This document shows positions 6,495-14,789 of a stretch of 16,585 bases of DNA, one piece after another. The stretch lies in NCBI GenBank assembly GCA_021793635.1, contig JAJYSI010000019.1, positions 1 to 16,585 on the forward strand, given 5' to 3'. Within the stretch, counting starts at the first letter, position 1; the number at the start of each line of letters is the position of its first letter. Under the pieces are notes generated by a model. It was not told where the DNA came from. It saw only the letters and a program-made list of their open reading frames with translations, and ran no database searches. A program made the translations under genes and the position numbers. This DNA comes from Bacteroidota bacterium. GTDB taxonomy: Bacteria > Bacteroidota > Ignavibacteria > Ignavibacteriales > Ignavibacteriaceae.

Positions 6495-7967
6495 ATGAAG
6501 ATTGCATTTGTAAGTTCGGAAGCGGTTCCATACGCTAAAACCGGCGGTCTGGCAGATGTTGCCGGTTCTCTGCCAAAAGCTTTAGAAAGATTGGGCTGCG
6601 AGGTAAAGTTGTTTATTCCGAAATATTATTCGATAAATGAAAATGAATTCAATCTTCATTACAATTGGGAGATTGGGGAAATCCCGGTTAAAATTTCGAA
6701 GCATACCCGTTTGGTACACGTTTATCAATCCGTTGTACCGGGCTCGTCTATTGAAGTTTATTTTATTGATTGCCCCCATTACTTTCACCGCGACCAGCTC
6801 TATACTGATGGATTCGACGAAGACGAAAGGTTTATTCTTTTTAATCGAAGCGTAATTGAAACGCTACAAAGATTAAAATGGGCTCCGGATGTTGTACATT
6901 GTAATGACTGGCAGTGCGGGCTTCTTCCTTTTTATTTAAAAGAAAATTATGCGTGGGATATGCTGTTCAGTAGAACATCAACTTTATTCACCATCCACAA
7001 CATCGGCTACCAGGGAAGATTTTCAAAATTATCCACTAAGAAAGCGGAAATTCGAGAAGAGCTGTTTTACCAAAACAGTCCAATTGAATATCGGGGCGAT
7101 TTTTCTTTTATGAAAACCGGGATAATGTACTCTGATATAATAAATACTGTAAGCGAAACTTATGCAAAGGAAATTTTAACACCGGAATTCGGCGCTGGCA
7201 TGGAAGATGTTCTTCAACAAAGAAAAGATGATCTCTTCGGTATATTAAATGGCATTGATTATTCGGAATGGAATCCTGAAACCGACAAATTTCTTCGCCA
7301 GCATTTTTCACTTAAAAATTTAAAGGGAAAGCAGGAAAACAAAAAGTTTCTGCTCAAGCAATTCGGATTAAATTTTAATTTAGATATTCCGCTAATAGGA
7401 ATTGTTTCGAGGATGGTCAGCCAAAAAGGATTCGATTTATTTGAAAAGGCATCTGAAGAATTAATGAAGTTGGAAGCGCAATGGATAATTCTTGGCAGCG
7501 GTCAGGAAAAATACGAAGAGATGTTTATGAATCTTCATCATAAATATCCCGAGAAAGTTGCCGTTTACATCGGCTTTAATAACGAGCTTTCACATATTGT
7601 CGAAGCCGGCATTGATATGTTTTTAATGCCTTCATTATACGAGCCGTGCGGGCTTAACCAGATCTACAGCTTGAAATACGGATCCGTTCCTATTGTAAGA
7701 CAAACCGGCGGCTTAGCAGATACTGTTCATGACTGGATTGTGTCAAAACAAAACGGCAGCAGTTCCGGTAATGGATTTTCTTTTCAGAATAATTCATCAG
7801 AGGAACTCTGCAATGTTTTGCGAGATGCTCTAAACACTTTTAAGGATAAAAAGACATGGAAAAAAATTCAAACAAACGGGATGAAAGAAGATTTTTCATG
7901 GGATAACTCGGCTAAGAAATATATCGATCTTTATAACCTCGCAGTAAAAAAGAAAGGCGCAAAATGA
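6495..7967 (+). CDS. glgA: Glycogen synthase (ADP-glucose type, GT5)
   Basis: Transfers glucose from ADP-glucose to the growing alpha-1,4-glucan in the cytoplasm. The 490-residue product has the GT-B fold of family GT5: the N-terminal domain opens with KTGGLADVAGSLP (residues 15-27), which binds the sugar nucleotide; HNIGYQG is at 168-174; and the C-terminal domain has SRMVSQKGFD (305-314, R306 and K311) and PSLYEPCGLNQ (379-389) with the catalytic-site Glu383, followed by QTGGLADTV. Length is normal and nothing is missing. No other glycogen gene is in the window. Its TGA overlaps the ATG of the next gene (ATGA), which indicates translational coupling. Confidence 0.96.
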   Translation: MKIAFVSSEAVPYAKTGGLADVAGSLPKALERLGCEVKLFIPKYYSINENEFNLHYNWEIGEIPVKISKHTRLVHVYQSVVPGSSIEVYFIDCPHYFHRDQLYTDGFDEDERFILFNRSVIETLQRLKWAPDVVHCNDWQCGLLPFYLKENYAWDMLFSRTSTLFTIHNIGYQGRFSKLSTKKAEIREELFYQNSPIEYRGDFSFMKTGIMYSDIINTVSETYAKEILTPEFGAGMEDVLQQRKDDLFGILNGIDYSEWNPETDKFLRQHFSLKNLKGKQENKKFLLKQFGLNFNLDIPLIGIVSRMVSQKGFDLFEKASEELMKLEAQWIILGSGQEKYEEMFMNLHHKYPEKVAVYIGFNNELSHIVEAGIDMFLMPSLYEPCGLNQIYSLKYGSVPIVRQTGGLADTVHDWIVSKQNGSSSGNGFSFQNNSSEELCNVLRDALNTFKDKKTWKKIQTNGMKEDFSWDNSAKKYIDLYNLAVKKKGAK

Positions 7968-8452
7968 TTAAGAAAGATTCTGTTCAATCTAAGAATACAT
8001 CTGAAATCGGCGGCTTTAGGCTGCACGAAATGGCGGAAACATGCGGCAAGGATTTATTAATTCAATGGGGATTTAAGTTTTCGCCGTTCAAGGAAAATAA
8101 AAAAATAAGAAAAAATTGGGAAGGAAGAAAAGACTACCCGGATCTTATAGTTGAGTACAAAGGTAAGAAAGCATTTATAAACTGGATCGGAAAACGCCGC
8201 CAGTCATGGCAGATAGAAAAACAACCGGTATCTATTTATGAAAAATGGAAAGAGAAGCTCGGCTATCCGCTGTTGATTTGTTTTGCCGTATTCGACAGAG
8301 CGAATTACTTCAAGGATATCAGGTTTGCGGTTTTAGGCGCCCATAAATATATTCTATGTCAAAAGAAAGCGCTGGGCTCAAACGGGGTTATTGAATTTGA
8401 AAATGAATTACCCGAATTTACCAAGGCGGATGTTTTAAAATATCTTATTTAA
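7964..8452 (+). CDS. Hypothetical protein coupled to glgA, possibly of the PD-(D/E)XK nuclease-like fold
   Basis: I do not recognise this 162-residue family with certainty. The middle reads YPDLIVEYKGKKAFINWIGK (58-77), a beta-hairpin pattern like the core of PD-(D/E)XK nuclease-fold proteins, with Pro59-Asp60 in place. The usual second half, (D/E)-x-K, appears as Asn73-Trp74-Ile75, so if the fold is right the active site is degenerate. Residues 92-127 hold an amphipathic helix and two hydrophobic strands (YPLLICFAVF, IRFAVLG). No signal peptide or membrane segment is seen. The 4-bp overlap with glgA shows cotranslation, but nothing in the sequence explains a link to glycogen. Confidence 0.7.
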   Translation: MIKKDSVQSKNTSEIGGFRLHEMAETCGKDLLIQWGFKFSPFKENKKIRKNWEGRKDYPDLIVEYKGKKAFINWIGKRRQSWQIEKQPVSIYEKWKEKLGYPLLICFAVFDRANYFKDIRFAVLGAHKYILCQKKALGSNGVIEFENELPEFTKADVLKYLI

Positions 8453-8469
8453 CTTCTAAAATTTTTACC

Positions 8470-9042
8470 ATGCATTCCGGAAGCAACAAGTCTAATATGC
8501 CAAAGAATAAAAAAATAATTGAGAGCCTGGAAACTGTTTTTAGAACCTCAAACTCACCGGAAGAGTTGTTTGATTCTTTCCGTTTGTCCATCGAAAATAA
8601 AATAAAAGATGAAGAGCTTTATAAAATACTTCTCCGCAACATGGCTCTTTCTATTGATGAAATTATGATGTACACCGAAAAAATCTGCAAGGTGTTTCCG
8701 GATTTATCTTACAATATTTTCTTTTGCGTCGGTCAATTGCTCGAGTCGATTTCTTCATACGGTAAACACAACGAAAAAGCCTTTGTTTATTTTATGAAAG
8801 CTGCCGATTCAAATCCGTCTTTAAATGAACCTTATCTTGCGATAGCAAAAATGTATAACGGCGAGCTAAATATTCCAAAGTTCGAAATAGTTGCCGAAGC
8901 TGTTGAAGAGGGTATTTCAAAAGTTGAAATTAAAAGTCCTCTTTGTTTTACTTTATCAAACCTTTACTTGAACCGAGGTGATAAAGAAAAAGCGTTAAGC
9001 TTTCAAAAGCTGGGAGAGATTTACCAGCGTGAAGGTAAGTAA
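8470..9042 (+). CDS. TPR-like helical repeat protein, function unknown
   Basis: The 190-residue product is almost entirely helical. Segments such as AFVYFMKAADSNPSLNEPYLAIAKMY (about 104-129) and LCFTLSNLYLNRGDKEKALSFQKLGEIY (158-185) follow the tetratricopeptide pattern of small residues at helix contacts and a Pro or Asn at turns, so a protein-binding scaffold is likely. It is soluble with no signal peptide. The gene begins 17 bp after the preceding stop and should belong to the glgA transcript. An alternative ATG at 8497 has GGAAG about 13 bp upstream and would remove 9 residues. Its stop is one base from the stop of the convergent patatin gene. Confidence 0.7.
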   Translation: MHSGSNKSNMPKNKKIIESLETVFRTSNSPEELFDSFRLSIENKIKDEELYKILLRNMALSIDEIMMYTEKICKVFPDLSYNIFFCVGQLLESISSYGKHNEKAFVYFMKAADSNPSLNEPYLAIAKMYNGELNIPKFEIVAEAVEEGISKVEIKSPLCFTLSNLYLNRGDKEKALSFQKLGEIYQREGK

Positions 9043-9043
9043 A

Positions 9044-11755
9044 TTAATAATAGTAGCCGATAGAAAAATAAAACATAGTATCACCCCAGCTTAGGGGATT
9101 ACCGGGAAGATTTTTTACAAACATAAAACTTTTACCGGCAGAAAAATCTGCCGGACCAATAGGTGTATCGAATGAGAGAGTAAGACCAATTCCATGCCTT
9201 AAATCTTTTAACCTGATTGCCTCCTGTTCATCCCAAACAGAACCCAAATCATATCTTGCTTTAAAATATGTATTAAAAAATATTTTAAAAGGAAATAGAT
9301 ATCGGTATTCCAATGATGCCAGAAATATTTGTCTTCCCCTAAATTGATAATCCCTCATACCGAAAAAAGAATCCTGACCGCCAAGAGAATACTCTTCTGT
9401 CAGCGGTAAAGTTTTATCCGCAAATCCAACCATAAATCTTGGTGAAAGGGTATAAGTGTTTGCAATTGTAAAATAGCTTTTATAATTGAAGCTGAAATTT
9501 GTAAAGCCGACATCTCCGCCCCAAAATGTTTGAGCGGATTGATATTCTCCTTTGAAGTACATTCCTCTCAGCGGATACGGATATCTGTCCTGCGTATCAA
9601 TTGTTGAGCTTACTTTTAGGCTCACAATCCTTGTTGTGTAAGGACTGAATACGTCGTTCTTCAAATTCTTTAATTGATCGAATTGGTATAATCCTTCGAA
9701 GATGAGATTGCCGAATCTTTTTACCTGAGTACCAATAGAAACAGAACCGCCGTAAAATATCTGGCGGTACTCGCCGTTCTGCAGATATGAAAACCGGCGT
9801 ATTGATGTGGATGGAGCACTCTCATAAGTGTTGACATCGTTAAACCTATAAAATGCATTTATCTTGTAGGTAAGATATGTATCAAAAATACGGTTGGATT
9901 TATGAACAAGTTCAAAAGCTCTGTTTCTTTCGCCGGCTAACATAAGAAGTCCAAGCTCGGTGCCGCTGCCGAATAAATTATCGTCTACAAGATCTAGGCT
10001 GAACTGAGCATTATATTCGTTATCGGCTCTAAACCCTAATCTAAGCAGACTGGATTCTTTTTCTTGAACCTGAATATCCAGAATATTTTTGCCGTTCTCA
10101 TCTTCTTCGCTTAGATATACTTCATTAAATAAGTTTGTGCTTCTAAGATTTACTAGTCCTTGCCTTATCTGATTATAATTAAAATAATCGCCAACCGTAA
10201 CCGGAATTTCTCTCGTAATAATTGAAGGGCTTGTATACTTGTTTCCGATAACTGCAATACTATCTATCTTTCCTTCATCAAAGAATACTTTCAAATCACC
10301 GGAGTCTTTATTAAAGCTGATCTTTGTAATTTCAGCTAAAGAATATCCTCCTTGACGATAAAGATCAATTGCATTTATTGCGTCGGTACAAATTGTTTTG
10401 GGATTATACGGATGGTTCCAGAGATTGTTAAAACTGGAAAGAACCTTCTTCTTGCTGATTAAAGTAACTCCGATTAAGCTGATATCTTTTATAACAGGAT
10501 TATAAACCGGAAGAAATTTTACACTCGAGTATTTCGGATACTCCTTTATTTCAGCTTTTATATCCTCTAGCGAGCCTTGGGAATATATCGAACATAAATC
10601 TTTTAGGATTTCAAAATTGGATACCGAATCTTCAGTTGAATATTTTTGAAGGTACGGCATTTCGAGGGAAGAAGCACCGCTGCTTACCAAAACATTTTTG
10701 ATATAAAATTCTTTTGTGTCCAGATTCTTTTGGAAAACAGAATCAAGCTGAAGTTTAATTTCACCTATTTCTGGTAAGACCGATTTATAACCTTTGATTA
10801 TCAAGGAATCTGGATCAGAAAAATCATCTATTTGAATATCATCCAGGTTTGGCGTAATTACGGCATTAGCAAGTTTCAGTTGATCTTCGTTCAACCTTCG
10901 CATTGGAATGCTTACAACCTGATCGGCAACTTCCCAGGGCAGAGATAATTCTCCTTCAGGATGAAGATCGCTAGTTGTGTTTACCGCAATTACATAATCG
11001 CTGCCGGATTTTATTGCCGTTTTTACAGGAATGTTTTCAACCAATCCGCCATCAACCAAAGTAAGCGAATCCATCTTTACCGGGGCTAGAAAAAACGAAA
11101 CGCTGGAACTCGCTCTCATTGCTTCACTCAATGATCCGCTGTTCAGTACCACGGGCTGACCGGTTACAAGATTCGTACAAACAGCACGGAACTTTGTTCT
11201 AAGCTCATCAAAACTGGAATCAACATGTATCGGTGCCTGGAAAGCAAGGAGGTTTAAGAAATTTGAAATCTTTTGTCCGCTGTTTAATGAAGTCGGCAGA
11301 ACAAGACTGAAGCCTTTAAGTCTTAAAGCGATTATTGCTTTGTCTTCACTTATTTTTTGATCGACGAAAAGGTCGCGCCTGTTTGTTTCTCTGTCTGAAG
11401 CGAGAAGGTTTGCCCAGTCAGTGTTCATTACAATTGAATCTAACTGATCCAAATTGTATCCGGCAGAATATAACCCGCCGACAATACTGCCCATACTTGT
11501 ACCGGCGATTATATCAAAAGGTATGTTAAAATCTTTTAACGCTCTTAGAACACCTATTTGAGCCAGACCGCGTGCACCGCCTCCGCTTAATGCTAATGCA
11601 ACCCGTGGCATTGGTTCAGGCACCCGTTCAGTTAAACCGAACGGGAGCTTTTTAATTCTGGTTTGAAATGTTAAAATATGAGTTGAACTCTGAGCAAAAA
11701 CATTAGATATAAAAATCAGAACAAATACAATAATTATTTTTCTAATGATTGCCAT
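9044..11755 (-). CDS. Patatin-like phospholipase fused to POTRA domains and an Omp85-type barrel
   Basis: Starting at the ATG at 11755, the 903-residue product opens with a signal peptide (AIIRKIIIVFVLIFISNVFAQ). An ATG at 11797 would overlap yidC and hide the signal, so I rejected it. Residues 50-270 are a patatin domain with all active-site parts: oxyanion hole GGGARG (58-63), nucleophile Ser87 in GTSMG, and Asp235 in DGG. Residues about 349-566 hold what look like three POTRA modules, and 570-903 an outer-membrane barrel with Omp85-like GMRDYQFRG (799-807) and an aromatic C-terminus. The plan is like the type Vd protein PlpD, which has one POTRA. It probably hydrolyses lipid at or outside the outer membrane; the substrate is unknown. 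Confidence 0.88.
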   Translation of the reverse strand: MAIIRKIIIVFVLIFISNVFAQSSTHILTFQTRIKKLPFGLTERVPEPMPRVALALSGGGARGLAQIGVLRALKDFNIPFDIIAGTSMGSIVGGLYSAGYNLDQLDSIVMNTDWANLLASDRETNRRDLFVDQKISEDKAIIALRLKGFSLVLPTSLNSGQKISNFLNLLAFQAPIHVDSSFDELRTKFRAVCTNLVTGQPVVLNSGSLSEAMRASSSVSFFLAPVKMDSLTLVDGGLVENIPVKTAIKSGSDYVIAVNTTSDLHPEGELSLPWEVADQVVSIPMRRLNEDQLKLANAVITPNLDDIQIDDFSDPDSLIIKGYKSVLPEIGEIKLQLDSVFQKNLDTKEFYIKNVLVSSGASSLEMPYLQKYSTEDSVSNFEILKDLCSIYSQGSLEDIKAEIKEYPKYSSVKFLPVYNPVIKDISLIGVTLISKKKVLSSFNNLWNHPYNPKTICTDAINAIDLYRQGGYSLAEITKISFNKDSGDLKVFFDEGKIDSIAVIGNKYTSPSIITREIPVTVGDYFNYNQIRQGLVNLRSTNLFNEVYLSEEDENGKNILDIQVQEKESSLLRLGFRADNEYNAQFSLDLVDDNLFGSGTELGLLMLAGERNRAFELVHKSNRIFDTYLTYKINAFYRFNDVNTYESAPSTSIRRFSYLQNGEYRQIFYGGSVSIGTQVKRFGNLIFEGLYQFDQLKNLKNDVFSPYTTRIVSLKVSSTIDTQDRYPYPLRGMYFKGEYQSAQTFWGGDVGFTNFSFNYKSYFTIANTYTLSPRFMVGFADKTLPLTEEYSLGGQDSFFGMRDYQFRGRQIFLASLEYRYLFPFKIFFNTYFKARYDLGSVWDEQEAIRLKDLRHGIGLTLSFDTPIGPADFSAGKSFMFVKNLPGNPLSWGDTMFYFSIGYYY

Positions 11756-11765
11756 GAATTTAGCT

Positions 11766-13658
11766 TCATCTTTTCCGTCTCTGCTGAATTTTTGCATTTT
11801 GTTCGGCGGCTTCCATCATTCTCGTCATAAAACCTTTTTTCTGCTTGCCGGAATTTTTAACAGGCTGCAGTTCCATTCCGTCATGCTTGTGGTTTATGTA
11901 ATATTGTTGAACAATAGAGAAAAGATTAAACAAGAAATAATATAAATTCAATCCGGCAGGGAAGCTCATGAATAACAGCGTAAGAAAGATCGGCATAATA
12001 TAAACTATTGCCTGCTGTTTCGGATCTTTAACAGTCATCTTCTGCTGAATGAACTGGGTAATTCCCATAAGCAAAGCTAAGCCGCTTATCTGGTCGATTC
12101 CGAAGAAAGGAATCTTAAAAGGAAGAGTAGCAATAACATCTGGTCTTGAAAGATCCGTAATCCACCATACGAAAGGCTGCTGCCTAAGTTCAATGGCAGT
12201 TTTAAATACGCCCCACAACGCAACGAAAACCGGCATCTGCAACAGGAGCGGCAAACAACCGCCGGCGGGATTTACTCCGTATGTTGAATAAAGCTTCATA
12301 GTTTCTTTATTCATCTTTTGCGGATCGTCTTTATACTTTTCTTTCAGCTCGGTAATTTTGGGCTGCAGGAGCTGCATCTTCTTCATTGATTGGAAGCTGG
12401 ATTTTGTAAGCGGATACAAAACAAGTTTCAAAATTAAAGAGAAGACGATTATAACCAATCCGTAATTCGGTATGAATGAATGCAGAAAATTAAACAGCGG
12501 CAAAAGCACGTACTCCGCTATCGGCTTAATTATAAACCTAAGCCCGAGAAAACTTCCGAAGTCAACTAACTGGTCAAAGTTATGACCGTAGGTTTTAAGC
12601 AGGTTATAATCTACGGGACCGATATAAATTGTAAAATTCTTCTGTTCAAAATTTGAATTGTCGAATGGAAGGATCAGCCGGATGTTATAATAAGCTCTTT
12701 CCCCGTTATTCATATACGCTTGTTTTATGCCGTCAATATAAGCGCCGTCAACATCAGAGGATTTTTGCGGTGCAATTATCGCAGCAAAATATTTATCTCT
12801 TGCGGCTACCCAATCTACATTGCCCTTAAAATTTTTCTGAATCTTCTCGCCATTTTTGGTTGCCTCTACCAGAACGTTATCACCACCGTAATAAGCACTG
12901 GCGTTCGAGTAAATGGCTTCGTCAACAGAATTTTCTTCAACGAAACGGAGCCCTTTTCTCCAAACGAAATCAACATCGTTATTACTTATTACGTTGCCTA
13001 ATCCAACAAACTTTAAGCTGCACTGCATGCTGTATTTATCGCCGTAAAAAACATATTGCTTTTGCAAGTATTTATTTTCACCGGCGCTTAAGGTATAAGT
13101 AATAATTAAGGAATCTTTACCTGATATTTTATAGTACGCTTTATTTGCGCTTGATGAGAAATCCATGTTAGCGGTATTTATAGCCTTGCCGTCAGAAGTA
13201 ACGAATGATAAGTCAGGACCGCCGCCGCCCTCCGGATAATTTACAAGCTGAACATGAGTTTCATAAAAATTTTTCTCTCCTTTTGAATTGGGAGAATACC
13301 AGTTTTTGTATTTCTTCAGAAAATATCTTTTAATATCGCCGCCGCGGCTTGAAAGCTCCAGCCTAACAAGATCATTTTCGATAGTTACAATTTGTTCTTT
13401 TCCGGAGGGTACAGAAAAATATTTTCCGTAAGACGTGCTGTCAATTTTATTTTCAGAAATAGTTTTGGAAGTCCCGGCTTTTTCTCCGGTTGCCGCACTT
13501 TCTTTTTCCGTCAAATTCTTTTTTGAATTATCAATTGAGACTTGCGTGGTATCTGTTTTAGGCGGTGTCTGCTCTACCTGCGTTGGAGAATTAAGATACA
13601 GCCAAAGAACAAGTATAGCTCCGATAAATATGAATGCAATTGTTGTTTTTTTATCCAT
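11766..13658 (-). CDS. yidC: Membrane protein insertase YidC
   Basis: Inserts and folds inner-membrane proteins, alone or with SecYEG. The 630-residue product has the long Gram-negative form: membrane segment 1 at 5-22, a Ser/Thr/Lys-rich linker (25-75), a periplasmic beta-domain (about 80-350), then the conserved five-segment core (about 372-585). The hallmark stretches YPLTKSSFQSMKKMQLLQP (415-433) and NPAGGCLPLLLQMPVF (463-478) are present. The groove residue that is Arg366 in E. coli aligns with Lys411 here, as I recall for Bacteroidota YidC. The C-terminal tail (595-630) is strongly basic, which helps ribosome contact. It lies 10 bp after yidD and 10 bp before the patatin gene. Confidence 0.97.
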   Translation of the reverse strand: MDKKTTIAFIFIGAILVLWLYLNSPTQVEQTPPKTDTTQVSIDNSKKNLTEKESAATGEKAGTSKTISENKIDSTSYGKYFSVPSGKEQIVTIENDLVRLELSSRGGDIKRYFLKKYKNWYSPNSKGEKNFYETHVQLVNYPEGGGGPDLSFVTSDGKAINTANMDFSSSANKAYYKISGKDSLIITYTLSAGENKYLQKQYVFYGDKYSMQCSLKFVGLGNVISNNDVDFVWRKGLRFVEENSVDEAIYSNASAYYGGDNVLVEATKNGEKIQKNFKGNVDWVAARDKYFAAIIAPQKSSDVDGAYIDGIKQAYMNNGERAYYNIRLILPFDNSNFEQKNFTIYIGPVDYNLLKTYGHNFDQLVDFGSFLGLRFIIKPIAEYVLLPLFNFLHSFIPNYGLVIIVFSLILKLVLYPLTKSSFQSMKKMQLLQPKITELKEKYKDDPQKMNKETMKLYSTYGVNPAGGCLPLLLQMPVFVALWGVFKTAIELRQQPFVWWITDLSRPDVIATLPFKIPFFGIDQISGLALLMGITQFIQQKMTVKDPKQQAIVYIMPIFLTLLFMSFPAGLNLYYFLFNLFSIVQQYYINHKHDGMELQPVKNSGKQKKGFMTRMMEAAEQNAKIQQRRKR

Positions 13659-13668
13659 TAAAATTCCA

Positions 13669-13878
13669 TTATTCTACGGGGTCATAGCCCCCTTTATTAA
13701 AAGGATTACATCTTAGAATCCGCCAGGCAGCTTTAATACCGCCTTTCAGTATACCATACTTTCCGATAGCCTGAATAGCATATTCGGAACATGTCGGATA
13801 AAATCTGCATGACGGCGGGAAAAGCGGAGAAATAAATTTCTGATATCCCCTTATAAAGAAAATAAAAAATTTCCTCAT
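13669..13878 (-). CDS. yidD: Membrane protein insertion efficiency factor YidD
   Basis: A 69-residue member of the YidD (DUF37) family, which assists YidC-dependent insertion at the inner face of the cytoplasmic membrane. Diagnostic features are the amphipathic N-terminus ([17 protein letters not shown]), the [14 protein letters not shown] block with C24 and C30, [15 protein letters not shown] with C57, and the end GGYDPVE. Length is typical. Its ATG overlaps the rnpA stop by 4 bp (ATGA), so it is translationally coupled to rnpA. Confidence 0.96.
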   Translation of the reverse strand: MRKFFIFFIRGYQKFISPLFPPSCRFYPTCSEYAIQAIGKYGILKGGIKAAWRILRCNPFNKGGYDPVE

Positions 13879-14276
13879 CTCAGCTTGCTTTTTATTTTAG
13901 TCATAACATCCAACATATCCGACCAAATATCCTCTAGAGATAAAACTTTATTATTTTTCTGATTTAGGGAAAAGGGAGAAAAAATGATCTTCAATAATAT
14001 TTTTTTTTCGGTACTAATTCCGGAAAGGATTTCTTTGTTTTGTCTGTAGGATTCTTTAATCAATCTCTTAATCCTGTTCCTCCAAACAGCGTTACCTTGT
14101 CTCTTGCCGGCAACTGCGGCAATTTTTACACCCGGCTCAATATTATTTTTTTCAACTATGTATAGCGCTTTAATTTTCTTACCGGTTGAGTGAATAAATG
14201 TGCCGGAAGAAAAGATTACATCGAAATCCTTTTTCCTTTTTATTCTTTCGTCAGCCGAAAGACCATATTTTTTCAA
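13875..14276 (-). CDS. rnpA: Ribonuclease P protein component
   Basis: The protein subunit of RNase P, which binds the catalytic RNA and helps trim the 5' leaders of tRNAs. The 133 residues include the diagnostic RNR signature in [18 protein letters not shown] (61-78) and the start [17 protein letters not shown] typical of the family. The start codon is TTG at 14276; no in-frame ATG lies close by, and the next residues fit the family from this codon on. The gene begins 5 bp after the rpmH stop, so translation probably depends on coupling to rpmH. Length is slightly above the usual 110-130. Confidence 0.95.
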   Translation of the reverse strand: MKKYGLSADERIKRKKDFDVIFSSGTFIHSTGKKIKALYIVEKNNIEPGVKIAAVAGKRQGNAVWRNRIKRLIKESYRQNKEILSGISTEKKILLKIIFSPFSLNQKNNKVLSLEDIWSDMLDVMTKIKSKLR

Positions 14277-14281
14277 AGCAG

Positions 14282-14428
14282 CTATTTCTCATCGCTAACG
14301 GTAAGCTTTTTTCTGCCTTTAGCTCTTCTTCGGGATAACACTTTTTTTCCGTTTTCGGTTTTCATTCTTTCCCTAAAACCGTGTTTGTTTTTTCGTTTTT
14401 TTATACTTGGCTGAAAAGTTCTTTTCAT
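14282..14428 (-). CDS. rpmH: 50S ribosomal protein L34
   Basis: A 48-residue, extremely basic protein that reads [19 protein letters not shown], then [20 protein letters not shown] and a short tail ending SDEK. This is the complete L34 pattern. It belongs to the large ribosomal subunit. The ATG has a clear Shine-Dalgarno sequence (GGAG at 14439-14436, 7 nt away). It is the first gene of the rpmH-rnpA-yidD-yidC cluster and diverges from dnaA across the origin region. Confidence 0.97.
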   Translation of the reverse strand: MKRTFQPSIKKRKNKHGFRERMKTENGKKVLSRRRAKGRKKLTVSDEK

Positions 14429-14435
14429 CTAATAA

Positions 14436-14439
14436 CTCC
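14436..14439 (-). promoter_or_regulatory. Ribosome-binding site of rpmH
   Basis: GGAG on the minus strand with 7 nt to the ATG, one of the few strong Shine-Dalgarno sequences in the window, as expected for a highly expressed ribosomal protein gene. Confidence 0.7.
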
Positions 14440-14476
14440 TATTGTCAAAAAGACTGCAAAATTAAGAAATCATCCG

Positions 14477-14484
14477 CAAATATA
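14477..14484 (-). promoter_or_regulatory. Candidate -7 element of the rpmH promoter
   Basis: TATATTTG on the minus strand matches TAnnTTTG and lies 48 bp upstream of the rpmH ATG. No TTTG is found 19 bp further upstream, so only half of the Bacteroidetes-type promoter is supported. Confidence 0.4.
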
Positions 14485-14631
14485 CAATAAACTTGCTTTT
14501 ATTGCATCCTAAATTGTAAGAACATTGGCATGAAAATTTTTTTCAATTTTTTGCAAAAATTAATTTGCACTCAAGCCTTTTACTTCCTATTTTTTCACCG
14601 GGCGAGACATGAAAAAATTCTGTGAATATGT

Positions 14632-14640
14632 TGTGGATAA
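14632..14640 (-). promoter_or_regulatory. Consensus DnaA box
   Basis: TTATCCACA on the minus strand, an exact match to the DnaA-box consensus and the only exact match I see in the origin region. A weaker box (TGTGAATAT) starts 11 bp before it. Confidence 0.75.
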
Positions 14641-14645
14641 GTTTG

Positions 14646-14668
14646 AATTGTGAAAACGTTTCACAATT
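14646..14668. repeat. Perfect 10-3-10 palindrome in the origin
   Basis: AATTGTGAAA at 14646-14655 and TTTCACAATT at 14659-14668 are exact reverse complements around ACG. No T-run follows on either side, so it is not a terminator. Its form is that of a binding site for a dimeric regulator or an origin-control protein. The binder is unknown. Confidence 0.6.
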
Positions 14669-14789
14669 GTTATGTGCAAAACGATGGCTCTGTTTATATC
14701 TTGTTTGTGTGAATAAATCAAAAAGCCCCCGCTAAACAATTGATTTTTAATTAATTATAACTAAATACTTAATGTTGGTAAGATGTTGA

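Noticed and set aside
11756..11797. Upstream ATG of the patatin gene inside yidC
   Set aside because: It would put 14 polar residues before the signal peptide; the ATG at 11755 gives a proper signal sequence and a clean gap to yidC.
11335..13716. Several plus-strand frames of 64-93 codons inside the patatin and yidC genes
   Set aside because: They are opposite-strand shadows of well-identified genes, with no family resemblance.
14552..14569. TGCAAA-N6-TTTGCA inverted repeat upstream of rpmH
   Set aside because: Six-bp arms in very AT-rich DNA are easily due to chance; not reported as a site.
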